Shown here: positions 42,144 to 49,897 of the stretch, in pieces
Numbering within the stretch: position 1 is the stretch's first letter
Layout: the number at the start of each line of letters is the position of its first letter
From: CAZFER01 sp964517495
GTDB lineage: Bacteria > Hinthialibacterota > Hinthialibacteria > Hinthialibacterales > Hinthialibacteraceae
Assembly (NCBI GenBank): GCA_964517495.1
Contig: CAZFER010000004.1
Location: forward strand, 92,236 to 156,235
Direction of reading: 5' to 3'
Length of the DNA stretch: 64,000 nt
Notes under the pieces: model-generated
Told to the model about the DNA's origin: nothing
Database searches by the model: none
Seen by the model: the letters and a program-made list of their open reading frames with translations, nothing else
Made by a program: the position numbers and the translations under genes

Positions 42144-43436
42144 TTAATACATGATCCATTCCTGCAGAACGGTCGTTTTTTCTTTTGTATACATAATGGA
42201 TCGCTGGCCATTTTCTAAATGCTCAATCCACACGATATGTACTGTCCCTGTTTGTGAATCTGTGGCTAAAACAGGGGTACGAGCATCGGCTTGAAAAGAA
42301 CTGAGTGCTTGAATATCTGAGTCATACGGTTGATTAGGATCGAAGCGGGTAAATTGAATTTGTTGGATGCCGTCAATATCTCTTTGCCAAACGAGGTTGA
42401 CGTGGCCATTTATATCAAAGGCTAGGTCTGGTTGGGTTGCATCAAAGCCACTTTGGCTGATTTGTATCGGTTCAGACCAGTTTTGCCCATTAGATCGATA
42501 TCGGAAGAAAATAAGGTAGATACCATTAAGGTATTTTGGATAGATAGTGCTCACATTTCCGTTGTTATCTCCAGCAAGCCGCGGAGGGTCCAAAATATGA
42601 GCGGCTTCCAGGGCAATGGTTTCCACGGCTTCCAAGGTACGATCATGCTTAACTTCACGTCCTTCAATGGTGAATGAGCCTTGAAAACCGGAGCGAGTCC
42701 CCCAAATCGCATAAACGGATCCATTCGGCGAAGCTGCCAGGGAAGGGAACCACTTTGATGAAAAAGTTTGGGTTGATTCTGTTGATGTTATTCTAAAATC
42801 ATCAATACCTACAAGATCAGGGAAATCGCCGGATAATGGATGGCTTCTCAAGTAAACCTCCGCATTTTCTCCATTCACCGTGAAATCAAACCAGATAATG
42901 TGGATTTTGTTATCGGTTCCGATGGTGACTTGAGGGGTATAACTATTGTCACCCAAATGTTCAGCATTGGTATGTGAGATACGGACATCATTTTCAGAGA
43001 AATCATCGTTAACTGGTTTGCGGTCATAATAGATTTCAACATTGTCAATGAAATTGCCCGCTGATGTGGTATGGCGGTAATCCTGCCAGGCCACATGGAC
43101 GGTATTGTTTGAATCAATCGCCAGGCATGGATGTTTCCCGCCGATATGGTTGGAACTGTCAACTCGGATTGGTTCAGAGATATCCTGGTCTACGAGGGTG
43201 TGATACCAGATTTTAGTAAGGGGAGGGGAATTGCTCTCCCCATTTTCTGTATAGACCAAATGTATCGTGCCATTTCCATCAACACCGATGGAGCCATGTG
43301 GAACGCGGCTGAATTCGATCTTGGCGTCTGTGGTCAATAAGGTTTGAACTTCTGCGAAGTCAAGGGCATACAACCCAAGAGGAGCACTCGCGATATAGAT
43401 GATGAAACAAATTAAATGGAATAGCTTCATTTGCAT
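42144..43436 (-). CDS. Secreted sialidase/propeller-like repeat protein
   Basis: This 430-residue protein has a signal peptide (FHLICFIIYIASAPLGLYA) and about six to seven repeats of a beta-propeller type. Each contains a hydrophobic strand with the pattern I-H-x-V/I-W (GTIHLVYTENG, NTVHVAWQDYR, NKIHIIWFDF, SVYAIWGTR, GHVNLVWQRD, GTVHIVWIEH). Such blades occur in sialidase-like and BNR proteins, most of which bind ligands rather than cut them. Its ATG follows directly on the stop of the DUF4430-like gene and GGAG is 6 nt before the ATG, so the two are co-translated. By position it belongs to the cobalamin-controlled operon. I found no lipobox. Confidence 0.8.
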   Translation of the reverse strand: MQMKLFHLICFIIYIASAPLGLYALDFAEVQTLLTTDAKIEFSRVPHGSIGVDGNGTIHLVYTENGESNSPPLTKIWYHTLVDQDISEPIRVDSSNHIGGKHPCLAIDSNNTVHVAWQDYRHTTSAGNFIDNVEIYYDRKPVNDDFSENDVRISHTNAEHLGDNSYTPQVTIGTDNKIHIIWFDFTVNGENAEVYLRSHPLSGDFPDLVGIDDFRITSTESTQTFSSKWFPSLAASPNGSVYAIWGTRSGFQGSFTIEGREVKHDRTLEAVETIALEAAHILDPPRLAGDNNGNVSTIYPKYLNGIYLIFFRYRSNGQNWSEPIQISQSGFDATQPDLAFDINGHVNLVWQRDIDGIQQIQFTRFDPNQPYDSDIQALSSFQADARTPVLATDSQTGTVHIVWIEHLENGQRSIMYTKEKTTVLQEWIMY

Positions 43437-44297
43437 TTATCGCTCCATTAATTCGTAAGATTGCCAAAAGGGAATGCCGGTGGGATTGTCGAAGATTTCA
43501 TTACGGGTAATGGGAGCCTGTTCTTCCCCCCACAAACCCCAGCGATAACCATGAACATCACCATCACGAACCACGATTTCATTAACACCTACGGATGCAA
43601 CCATCCATTGATCATTTTCATCCAGGATGCTGAAGTTCCAAAATCGGCCTTCGGGATCCCCAAAACAATTGTCTGCTGGTTGGCCTTCTCCGTCGATTGA
43701 GCAAATTGCTGGTCCAAAAGATGATTGTTGGATCACAAGGTCTAATCCGCTTTGTTGCAACAAATGCAATCCATTCTGTGTTTCACCGGGGAATTCAACC
43801 ACGTTTATGACTCTTCTGCCGTCGCCATGATCAATTACCACAGCCGCTTTACTGGTAAAACCGCAGACATCATTGAATGTGAGAGGAGGTAATTCAACTT
43901 CGCCCCACGCCCCATAAGCAAATCCGAAAAGGCTTCCGTTGACAGCCGTGGCGGTGGAGATACCGACAGAAGCGGAAGCCCATTCCCCATTCTCATGGAT
44001 CATAAAATTCCAAAAATAGCCACGGGGATCATTAAAGCAATTTTCGGCATCACCAACTCCATCATCGTGCAAAAAACAGATCGATGCTCCAAAACTGGAT
44101 TGAGATAAAACCTGTTTGAAACCACTCCGTTTAATCAGCTTTTCGACCGTTAAAACATCTTCTTCAAATTCAACACACCGGCTGATAACTTCGCCAGTCG
44201 AATTTTTAATCACCAGTCCGGCCTGATTATTCGCAACAGCCAAATGGGTTGCCAGGAATACGATACTGATTACCGCGATCACGTTTCGTTTTCTCAT
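43437..44297 (-). CDS. Secreted protein with two DUF4430/transcobalamin-like repeats
   Basis: The ATG at 44297 follows AGGAGAAG and gives MRKRNVIAVISIVFLATHLA, a signal peptide. The 286-residue protein contains two repeats of about 125 residues. Each has a beta strand ending in V-E-F, a helix (LTVEKLIKRSGF and NGLHLLQQSGL), QSSFGASIC / QSSFGPAIC, a spaced ENCFNDPRGYFWNFMI / DNCFGDPEGRFWNFSI block, and the ending VGISTATAVNGSLFGFAYG / VGVNEIVVRDGDVHGYRWG. This pattern fits the DUF4430 domain, which is related to the C-terminal domain of transcobalamin and intrinsic factor. A cobalamin riboswitch precedes it. Capture of B12 or a related corrinoid is the natural inference but is not shown. Confidence 0.7.
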   Translation of the reverse strand: MRKRNVIAVISIVFLATHLAVANNQAGLVIKNSTGEVISRCVEFEEDVLTVEKLIKRSGFKQVLSQSSFGASICFLHDDGVGDAENCFNDPRGYFWNFMIHENGEWASASVGISTATAVNGSLFGFAYGAWGEVELPPLTFNDVCGFTSKAAVVIDHGDGRRVINVVEFPGETQNGLHLLQQSGLDLVIQQSSFGPAICSIDGEGQPADNCFGDPEGRFWNFSILDENDQWMVASVGVNEIVVRDGDVHGYRWGLWGEEQAPITRNEIFDNPTGIPFWQSYELMER

Positions 44298-44368
44298 TCC
44301 TACTTCTCCTCTTTGTGGTTTGTTTCGGGGAAGAGGACACGGCAAAAGATGAAGGTTGGACCGGAATA

Positions 44369-44404
44369 TAAAAAAGCCCCGGTCACCTCATGGTTCCGGG
44401 GCTT
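44369..44404 (-). terminator. Terminator of the cobalamin riboswitch
   Basis: On the minus strand AAGCCCCGG and CCGGGGCTT form a 9-bp stem around a 13-nt loop, followed by T residues. It lies between the riboswitch and the ATG at 44297. The loop contains GAGGTGAC, perfectly complementary to GTCACCTC (44451-44458, minus strand), so an antiterminator is possible. Confidence 0.92.
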
Positions 44405-44461
44405 GTGAAGTCGAAGTCGCCTTCGGCTTGCCACGCTCTTTTCTCCCGAAGAGGTGACAAA

Positions 44462-44645
44462 GAACGCTTGAGGCAGGTTTCCTGGCTTCCGGATGATGAC
44501 CTACTCCCTCGCCTTCTCATCTCAGAATGAGACAATGGCGATTGAGGTTTCGTCTCCGGTTACAGTGGCGGGACCGCGCCGGACTCGCACCGGCTTCCCT
44601 TTTCATTCGCGAAACGTTTTGAAACGCAACGCAAACACCGTCAAA
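44462..44645 (-). ncRNA. Cobalamin (AdoCbl-type) riboswitch
   Basis: On the minus strand the sequence has the conserved GGGAAGCCGGTGCGAGTCCGG core (one base beyond the quoting limit here, positions about 44580-44602), followed by GCGGTCCCGCCACTGTAACCG, the classic B12-box family. It ends with AGCCAGGAAACCTGCCTC. These three blocks are diagnostic for the cobalamin riboswitch. Binding of B12 is known to stop expression of the gene downstream, here via the terminator at 44369. Confidence 0.95.
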
Positions 44646-44660
44646 CGTTATGTCAAATTC

Positions 44661-44688
44661 ATTATAGGGATAACAAAAGGCTTGGCAA
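44661..44688 (-). promoter_or_regulatory. Promoter of the cobalamin-riboswitch operon
   Basis: On the minus strand TTGCCA (complement of 44683-44688) and a perfect TATAAT (complement of 44661-44666) are separated by 16 bp. The start site would lie near 44654, just before the riboswitch. Confidence 0.75.
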
Positions 44689-44750
44689 GGGGGTATTTTG
44701 AAATATGGTTGAGGATTGTTATTCATCAAAAAAATGATAGATTGAAATAT

Positions 44751-44776
44751 TGTAAAGTGTAAGCAAACGCTTTACA
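44751..44776. promoter_or_regulatory. Probable HigA operator
   Basis: TGTAAAG (44751-44757) and CTTTACA (44770-44776) are a perfect 7-bp inverted repeat with a 12-bp spacer. The right arm overlaps the -35 box, as expected for autorepression by HigA. Confidence 0.6.
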
Positions 44777-44798
44777 GTATATTATTTCATGTTATAAT
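44771..44798 (+). promoter_or_regulatory. Promoter of higBA
   Basis: TTTACA (44771-44776) and a perfect TATAAT (44793-44798) are separated by 16 bp. The toxin ATG at 44805 is only 6 bp after the -10 box, which suggests a leaderless or nearly leaderless transcript. Confidence 0.75.
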
Positions 44799-44804
44799 CA
44801 TTAA

Positions 44805-45095
44805 ATGAACATTCGTAATATACGGCATAAGGGACTTCGGCGATTAGTTGAATATGACGATGTTTCAGGATTGCCTATACAATTTGTGGATAAAATCCGC
44901 AACATGATTGCTTTTCTCCAAGATATGAATGATGTCAGTGAACTGCAATCCTTTCCACATTGGAAAGCTCATCAACTTGGGGGTACCAGAAAAGGAGTTT
45001 GGAGTCTTGCTGTTTCACGAAATTGGCGCTTAACATTTTATGTTGATGATGAGTTTGTCGAAATTGTTGACTTAAATTACGAAGATTATCACTAA
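44805..45095 (+). CDS. higB: HigB/RelE-type toxin
   Basis: This 96-residue protein is an mRNA interferase-type toxin of the HigB (RelE superfamily, PF05015) group: IRHKGLRRLVEYDDVSGLP, then LQSFPHWKAHQLGGTRKGVW, SLAVSRNWRLTFYV and VEIVDLNYEDYH. Members cut mRNA at the ribosome when the antitoxin is lost. Toxin before antitoxin is the usual higBA order. Its TAA overlaps an ATG in the antitoxin frame. Plasmid-like maintenance or stress roles are both possible. Confidence 0.92.
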   Translation: MNIRNIRHKGLRRLVEYDDVSGLPIQFVDKIRNMIAFLQDMNDVSELQSFPHWKAHQLGGTRKGVWSLAVSRNWRLTFYVDDEFVEIVDLNYEDYH

Positions 45096-45109
45096 TGAGG
45101 ATATTAATC

Positions 45110-45418
45110 ATGATTACAAAAAACGAATATCGATTGAAAAACCCGCCTCATCCTGGAATTTTTATTCGTGATGAGATTATTGAACCTATTGGATTAAACG
45201 TAACAAAAACCGCGGAAATACTTGGTGTTAGCCGCCCCACCTTGTCGGCTTTATTAAATGGTAGGGCCAGCCTTTCTTCAGAAATGGCTTTACGTATTGA
45301 GAAAGCCTTTGGCGTGAAAATGGATACCCTGATGAATATGCAAAATAGTTATGAAATCGCCAAAGTTCGTGCAAGGGAAAATGAAATCCATGTAAAACCT
45401 TACAAAATGGTGTCATAA
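45110..45418 (+). CDS. higA: HigA antitoxin, XRE-type HTH
   Basis: This protein of about 102 residues has the HigA signature PPHPGIFIRDEIIEPIGLNV, then the helix-turn-helix KTAEILGVSRPTLSALLNGR and LSSEMALRIEKAFGVKMDTL. It neutralises HigB and probably binds the TGTAAAG inverted repeat upstream. The ATG at 45110 has AGGA 8 nt before it; an ATG at 45095 that overlaps the toxin stop would add five residues and remains possible. Confidence 0.92.
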   Translation: MITKNEYRLKNPPHPGIFIRDEIIEPIGLNVTKTAEILGVSRPTLSALLNGRASLSSEMALRIEKAFGVKMDTLMNMQNSYEIAKVRARENEIHVKPYKMVS

Positions 45419-45447
45419 AGAATGCAAATTCTGTCATCATGTTTTCG

Positions 45448-46935
45448 TCATTTTTCAAGATACTGATAAACAATGCCTGCTGCCAATTGATGACCTTTTG
45501 GATTCCAATGGGTATCGAAGGGGTAGTAAACTATCTCACCGGCTTGTTGCACGTGATTCCGGAATGATTCGGTCATATCGATAAATTCAATATGTTTTTC
45601 TTCTAATGCAGCGGTGATGACATTTTTTCGATGATCGAGAAAGCGGCGTAATTCTTCATGGTGGTTTTGATTCAGGGGAACAGCTTTTTTGAGCCATTGG
45701 GGATTTTGTTGTTTCAACAAACGCATCTGGTTTTCTTCATCAGCAATAAAGTCATAGTAAACCATCAGTTTGTCAGGAACCAGGCATACCAAAAATTGGA
45801 TGTTTCGCTGTTCACACAATTGTTTCCCCTTTTCCATCGCCTGAATTAATGCGTTAAAACCGGGGTGGTTTTTAATCTCGTCCTCACGCATAAACCAAAA
45901 AGTGGGATTGGGGTAAAATCCCATTTTTACCTTTTGGCCGTGTAAATCACACACGATAGGCTTGAATTTATCCTGTTTATCAGTTATTTCTGGTTTCTGT
46001 AGCAACCCTTTCAAATATTCTCCGCATAAAAAAAGGTCTGGCATGGGACCGAATGATTCGTTAATGAATTCCAAATAGTTTTTTTCGGATCGTTTCCACT
46101 GTTCGAAATTAAAAGCGTCGCCCAAATCGTTGCCATAAAAAATTTGGCATAAAACTAATTCGGGTTGGAGTTGAAAACCATAACGTTCCAATGTGATAAC
46201 TTCCTGTTGCGGTGAATAACCCGACATGGCCAGGTTGGCTTCAGAGTATCCCAATCGATTTGCCAGGATCACACTCCAGATTTCATCACGTTGGACAAAA
46301 GCACCATGGGTAACGGAATCACCAATGGATAGTAGTTGCGCTTTTTTAACTCCAGGGGGATTGCGAAAGCCATTGGCATCAGTTTGATAGTCAACCGCAG
46401 GAGGGGTGATGAACTTGGTCTCAGTGGTGTCATATAAATTTTGCAAAGCAAAAGGGCCACGCATCTTGCTGTTTTGGGTTTTCGGACGTGGGCGATACCC
46501 CAATTCAGGATCAGAAATATTTTCACCGAGCGAAAGTATAATCAGTTGCGATGGGCTAATAGGCGCATTGATATGCAATAACTTCATGGGATGATGCTGA
46601 AGGTAGTTTTCTGCAAGGCTTAAGGTGCCGGTGAGGGTATAAGAGATAATCAGAACATACTCGGTAATATTAAAGGTATACTGTTTCCAGCCCTTTTGGA
46701 GGGGAGTTAATTTTTTTAGTGAAATAGCTGATGAAAGAAGGGTAAGAGTGATGATAAAAAGTATGTAATCAAGGGAATATCGATTGAATAAAACGATGTA
46801 GTTCCGTGCTTGATGCCACTCAACATCACTTTTCTTTAAGAATAATAAAAAACAAATCAACCATAGAAAGAATGGCAGGATTTTTTTTGATTTGAGGGTA
46901 TGATGAATTGTTTCACTCAAATTTATTGATTTCAA
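45448..46935 (-). CDS. Membrane-anchored SGNH/GDSL-family hydrolase
   Basis: This 495-residue protein has three hydrophobic segments near residues 19-33, 50-72 and 88-105, then a periplasmic SGNH domain. LLSIGDSVTHGAFVQ gives the nucleophile Ser, YSPQQE and FYGNDLGDAFN give the oxyanion Gly and Asn, and DTHWNPKGHQLAAGI gives the catalytic Asp and His. SGNH domains of this size are esterases or acetyltransferases acting on polysaccharides, as in AlgX-like proteins. No acyltransferase partner is nearby. It converges with higA with 29 bp between them. Confidence 0.82.
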   Translation of the reverse strand: MKSINLSETIHHTLKSKKILPFFLWLICFLLFLKKSDVEWHQARNYIVLFNRYSLDYILFIITLTLLSSAISLKKLTPLQKGWKQYTFNITEYVLIISYTLTGTLSLAENYLQHHPMKLLHINAPISPSQLIILSLGENISDPELGYRPRPKTQNSKMRGPFALQNLYDTTETKFITPPAVDYQTDANGFRNPPGVKKAQLLSIGDSVTHGAFVQRDEIWSVILANRLGYSEANLAMSGYSPQQEVITLERYGFQLQPELVLCQIFYGNDLGDAFNFEQWKRSEKNYLEFINESFGPMPDLFLCGEYLKGLLQKPEITDKQDKFKPIVCDLHGQKVKMGFYPNPTFWFMREDEIKNHPGFNALIQAMEKGKQLCEQRNIQFLVCLVPDKLMVYYDFIADEENQMRLLKQQNPQWLKKAVPLNQNHHEELRRFLDHRKNVITAALEEKHIEFIDMTESFRNHVQQAGEIVYYPFDTHWNPKGHQLAAGIVYQYLEK

Positions 46936-47115
46936 ATCATTTGACCGTATGCATGAGAATTAAAAATACAAAAAATATGTTGCCATATTCGTTAATATCT
47001 TGCGTTCAGTATTTGAACGTTCTATAATTTATATGCTTTTTTAATATCTGTAAAAAAGGATTATGATCGTTTTGGCTTTTTAACTCAATATGAATGACAA
47101 ATTTTGAATAACTAA

Positions 47116-47748
47116 ATGGATTCCTCAGTTAACCCTTCTAATCATGACTCACCTGACCGTGATGATCAGGTTATGCTTTCTATTTTAGAGGAAATCGAGA
47201 AAAATCCGGAAACCTCACAACGAAATCTTGCAGATAAGTTGGGAATTGCACTGGGTTTGGTCAATTCTTTTGTGAAACGAGTGGTTTCAAGAGGATATGT
47301 AAAAATAAAGCGGTTAAATAGTCGAAATATTCAATATTTACTCACCCCAAAAGGATTTTATGAAAAATCCCGCCTGACCTATCGATTTTTACGACGTTCC
47401 TTCCATTTTTTATCTCTCTACCGGCAAAAAGCCTATGAAGTACTTGCTCCATGTGCGGAGAAAGGGATCAGGGAAGTTATGATTTTGGGTAGTGGAGAGG
47501 AAGCGGAGTTGGTTTATCTCGCCATGAGAGAATTAGGGATGAAAGTGATAGCGATTGTTGATCCTCAAAAATCGGGGGAGCGATGCTTAGGATACGAAAT
47601 ACAATCGATTGACTGGTTGCTAAATCAAGAGGAAATATCACTCCTGCTTGTGCTTCACTCTACCCGTTTAATTCCAGATTATGGAACGTTATTGGCTTCA
47701 ATTCGGCAACAAATTCATGTAAATCATCTTTTGCGAATAGAAATTTGA
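47116..47748 (+). CDS. Winged-helix regulator fused to a Rossmann-like domain
   Basis: This 210-residue protein has a MarR-like winged helix at about 20-75 (SILEEIEKNPETSQRNLADK, LGLVNSFVKRVVSRGYVKIK), of the kind annotated as EPS-associated regulator. Then residues about 108-205 look like a CoA- or nucleotide-binding Rossmann unit: VMILGSGEEAELVYLAMREL, then VIAIVDPQKSGERCLGYEI and LLVLHSTRL. That second part resembles PglD/CoA-binding modules, which would sense a small ligand. Together it may be a ligand-responsive repressor. It lies between the SGNH hydrolase and the sulfatase; its targets are unknown. Confidence 0.7.
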   Translation: MDSSVNPSNHDSPDRDDQVMLSILEEIEKNPETSQRNLADKLGIALGLVNSFVKRVVSRGYVKIKRLNSRNIQYLLTPKGFYEKSRLTYRFLRRSFHFLSLYRQKAYEVLAPCAEKGIREVMILGSGEEAELVYLAMRELGMKVIAIVDPQKSGERCLGYEIQSIDWLLNQEEISLLLVLHSTRLIPDYGTLLASIRQQIHVNHLLRIEI

Positions 47749-47855
47749 TCCACTCTTTAATCATAATTGACGTGAGCGGCTTTTTGATGAGACAATCGGT
47801 TTCCAATTTAAAAACGTGTGAGTAATTGATATTCACATAGTGAAGGAGATGGGAT

Positions 47856-49730
47856 ATGAAGCAATCGTTATCAAGACGGCAGTTTGTTCAAAATACGGGG
47901 CTGGGTTTGTCTGCATTGGGGCTGGCTCAGCAGGTATCATCAGCACAACCGAACAAAAAGCGGCCGAATATTGTGTGGATTTGTGTCGAGGATATGTCGG
48001 CCAATATGAGCTGCTATGGTGAAACCACCATTGAAACCCCCAATATTGACCGGTTGGCCCGTGAAGGAACGAAGTTTACCCAGGCGTTTGTCACCTGCCC
48101 TGTCTGTTCACCCAGCCGTTCGGCAATGGTTACGGGGATGTATCAAACCACAATTGGTGCCCATAACCACCGGTCTTCCCGGCATGAAGTTAAAATCACT
48201 CTGCCTGAGCATATCAAATTGATCCCCACGTATTTTCAGGAAGCGGGATATTACACGTCAAACGGCCAGATGTTTCCAGAGAATCCTGACAAAGCACCGA
48301 ATCGTGGAAAGACCGATTACAATTTTGAATTCGATTCCAACGTTTATGACGGCACTGACTGGCGGGGACGAAAACCAGGGCAACCGTTTTTTGCCCAGTT
48401 TCAACTTCGAGGTGGAAAAAACCGTTCAGCCAAAGTACCTAATCCGGTTGATTCAGCCGATGTGAAATTACCGCCTTATTATCCGGATCATCCTGTCTTG
48501 CGTGAAGACTGGGCGCGTTATTTAAACTCAGTCATCCAAACGGATATCGAAGTGGGGCGTATTGTGGAGCGCCTGAAAGAAGAAGGTGAATATGAAAATA
48601 CCATTATTTTCTTCTGGACCGATCATGGCATTAGCCACGTTCGTGACAAGCAGTATATGTATGAAGGTGGAATCCATGTTCCTCTTATCGTGCGAGGTCC
48701 TGGTGTGGAAGCGGGCACCGTGATCAACAATCTTGTAGAGCATATCGACATCCCCGCAAGCTCGCTCGCGATGGCAGGGATCAATGTTCCTGAGCATATT
48801 CAGGGATGTCAATTATTTGATTCCAGTAAGTCACCCAGAGAATACGTGTTTTCGGCTCGGGACCGATGCGATGAGACGGTGGAGCGCATTCGCTGCGTGC
48901 GAACGGATCGGTTTAAATACATTCGCAATTATTTTCCCAATAAACCACACACCCAACCCAACCGCTATAAAGATAACAAAGAGATCATGATCACCATGCG
49001 GAAACTATATGAAGAAGGGAAATTGACGCAGGAGCAGGAACGGCCGTTTTTACCCACTCGTCCATTGGAGGAGTTATACGATCTTCAGGCTGATCCCTAT
49101 GAATTGAATAATTTAGCCGGCTCACCGGATCATCAGGATACTCTGGTCGATCTGCGCTTGAAACTCATGAACTGGATGGAGCAAACCCGTGATTTGGGTC
49201 AAATACCTGAACCGGAGTTAGCGGAAATTGCCAGACATTATCCAAGTTCATTTGATATTCTGGGTGATAAAAAGAACCAGCAGTTGGTTGAAGATTTGTT
49301 TTTTATTCGAAACTTGGGTGACCGGGGTATCGAATTTTTAGGGGTTTTAATAAAAGCGATGGATGATGAACGATCCACAATTCGCTACGTAGCCGCTATG
49401 GAATTGGCTAAACTCGGGGCAGTGGCACTTCCGGTTAAGAATTTGGCACTGGAGGCCTTGAAGGATTCATCCCCTATCGTCAGAGTCGCTGCGGCTCGGA
49501 TTGCCGGACGATTAGGCATGGCGGACAAAGCCGTTAATGTTTTAGTCAATCAATTGCGGAATGCCCAAAACGAGTCGGTGCGCCATTATGCAGCGTTGGA
49601 ATTGGAAGCGCTGGGGAAAAAAGCCATGCCAGCCTATGATGCGTTGGTACAAGCCCGCAAGGATAATTATGAATATGTCAAACGGGTGAGTACCCGGCTG
49701 GTGAATACCTTGGATGCTTTGAAAAAGTGA
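47856..49730 (+). CDS. Tat-exported sulfatase with C-terminal HEAT repeats
   Basis: This 624-residue protein has a twin-arginine signal (SRRQFVQNTGLGLSALGLA), then the sulfatase core: RPNIVWICVEDM with the metal-binding Asp, and CPVCSPSRSAM with Cys84-Ser-Pro-Ser-Arg, the formylglycine motif. FFWTDHGI and the late EELYDLQADPYELNNLA also fit. The last 130 residues form four or five HEAT-like helical repeats (STIRYVAAMELAKLG, SPIVRVAAARIAGRLG, ESVRHYAALELEALG). It should remove sulfate esters from a polysaccharide or sugar. GGAG is 9 nt before the ATG. The maturase is not in the window. Confidence 0.93.
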   Translation: MKQSLSRRQFVQNTGLGLSALGLAQQVSSAQPNKKRPNIVWICVEDMSANMSCYGETTIETPNIDRLAREGTKFTQAFVTCPVCSPSRSAMVTGMYQTTIGAHNHRSSRHEVKITLPEHIKLIPTYFQEAGYYTSNGQMFPENPDKAPNRGKTDYNFEFDSNVYDGTDWRGRKPGQPFFAQFQLRGGKNRSAKVPNPVDSADVKLPPYYPDHPVLREDWARYLNSVIQTDIEVGRIVERLKEEGEYENTIIFFWTDHGISHVRDKQYMYEGGIHVPLIVRGPGVEAGTVINNLVEHIDIPASSLAMAGINVPEHIQGCQLFDSSKSPREYVFSARDRCDETVERIRCVRTDRFKYIRNYFPNKPHTQPNRYKDNKEIMITMRKLYEEGKLTQEQERPFLPTRPLEELYDLQADPYELNNLAGSPDHQDTLVDLRLKLMNWMEQTRDLGQIPEPELAEIARHYPSSFDILGDKKNQQLVEDLFFIRNLGDRGIEFLGVLIKAMDDERSTIRYVAAMELAKLGAVALPVKNLALEALKDSSPIVRVAAARIAGRLGMADKAVNVLVNQLRNAQNESVRHYAALELEALGKKAMPAYDALVQARKDNYEYVKRVSTRLVNTLDALKK

Positions 49731-49739
49731 TTCTATGTT

Positions 49740-49780
49740 GAAAGCGGATCATTTGTTTAACTCGTGATCCGCTTTCTTTT
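49740..49780 (+). terminator. Intrinsic terminator after the sulfatase gene
   Basis: GAAAGCGGATCA and TGATCCGCTTTC form a perfect 12-bp stem around a 13-nt loop, followed by TTTT. Confidence 0.9.
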
Positions 49781-49897
49781 ATCTGAATTAGGCTTATTAA
49801 AATGTTCTCTTTTTTCTGTTTTATTATTCTTTCCTTTTAATCCCTCTAATATAGTGAGTTTGAACGTAAAAACATTCATATTTTTAAGGATATAAAC

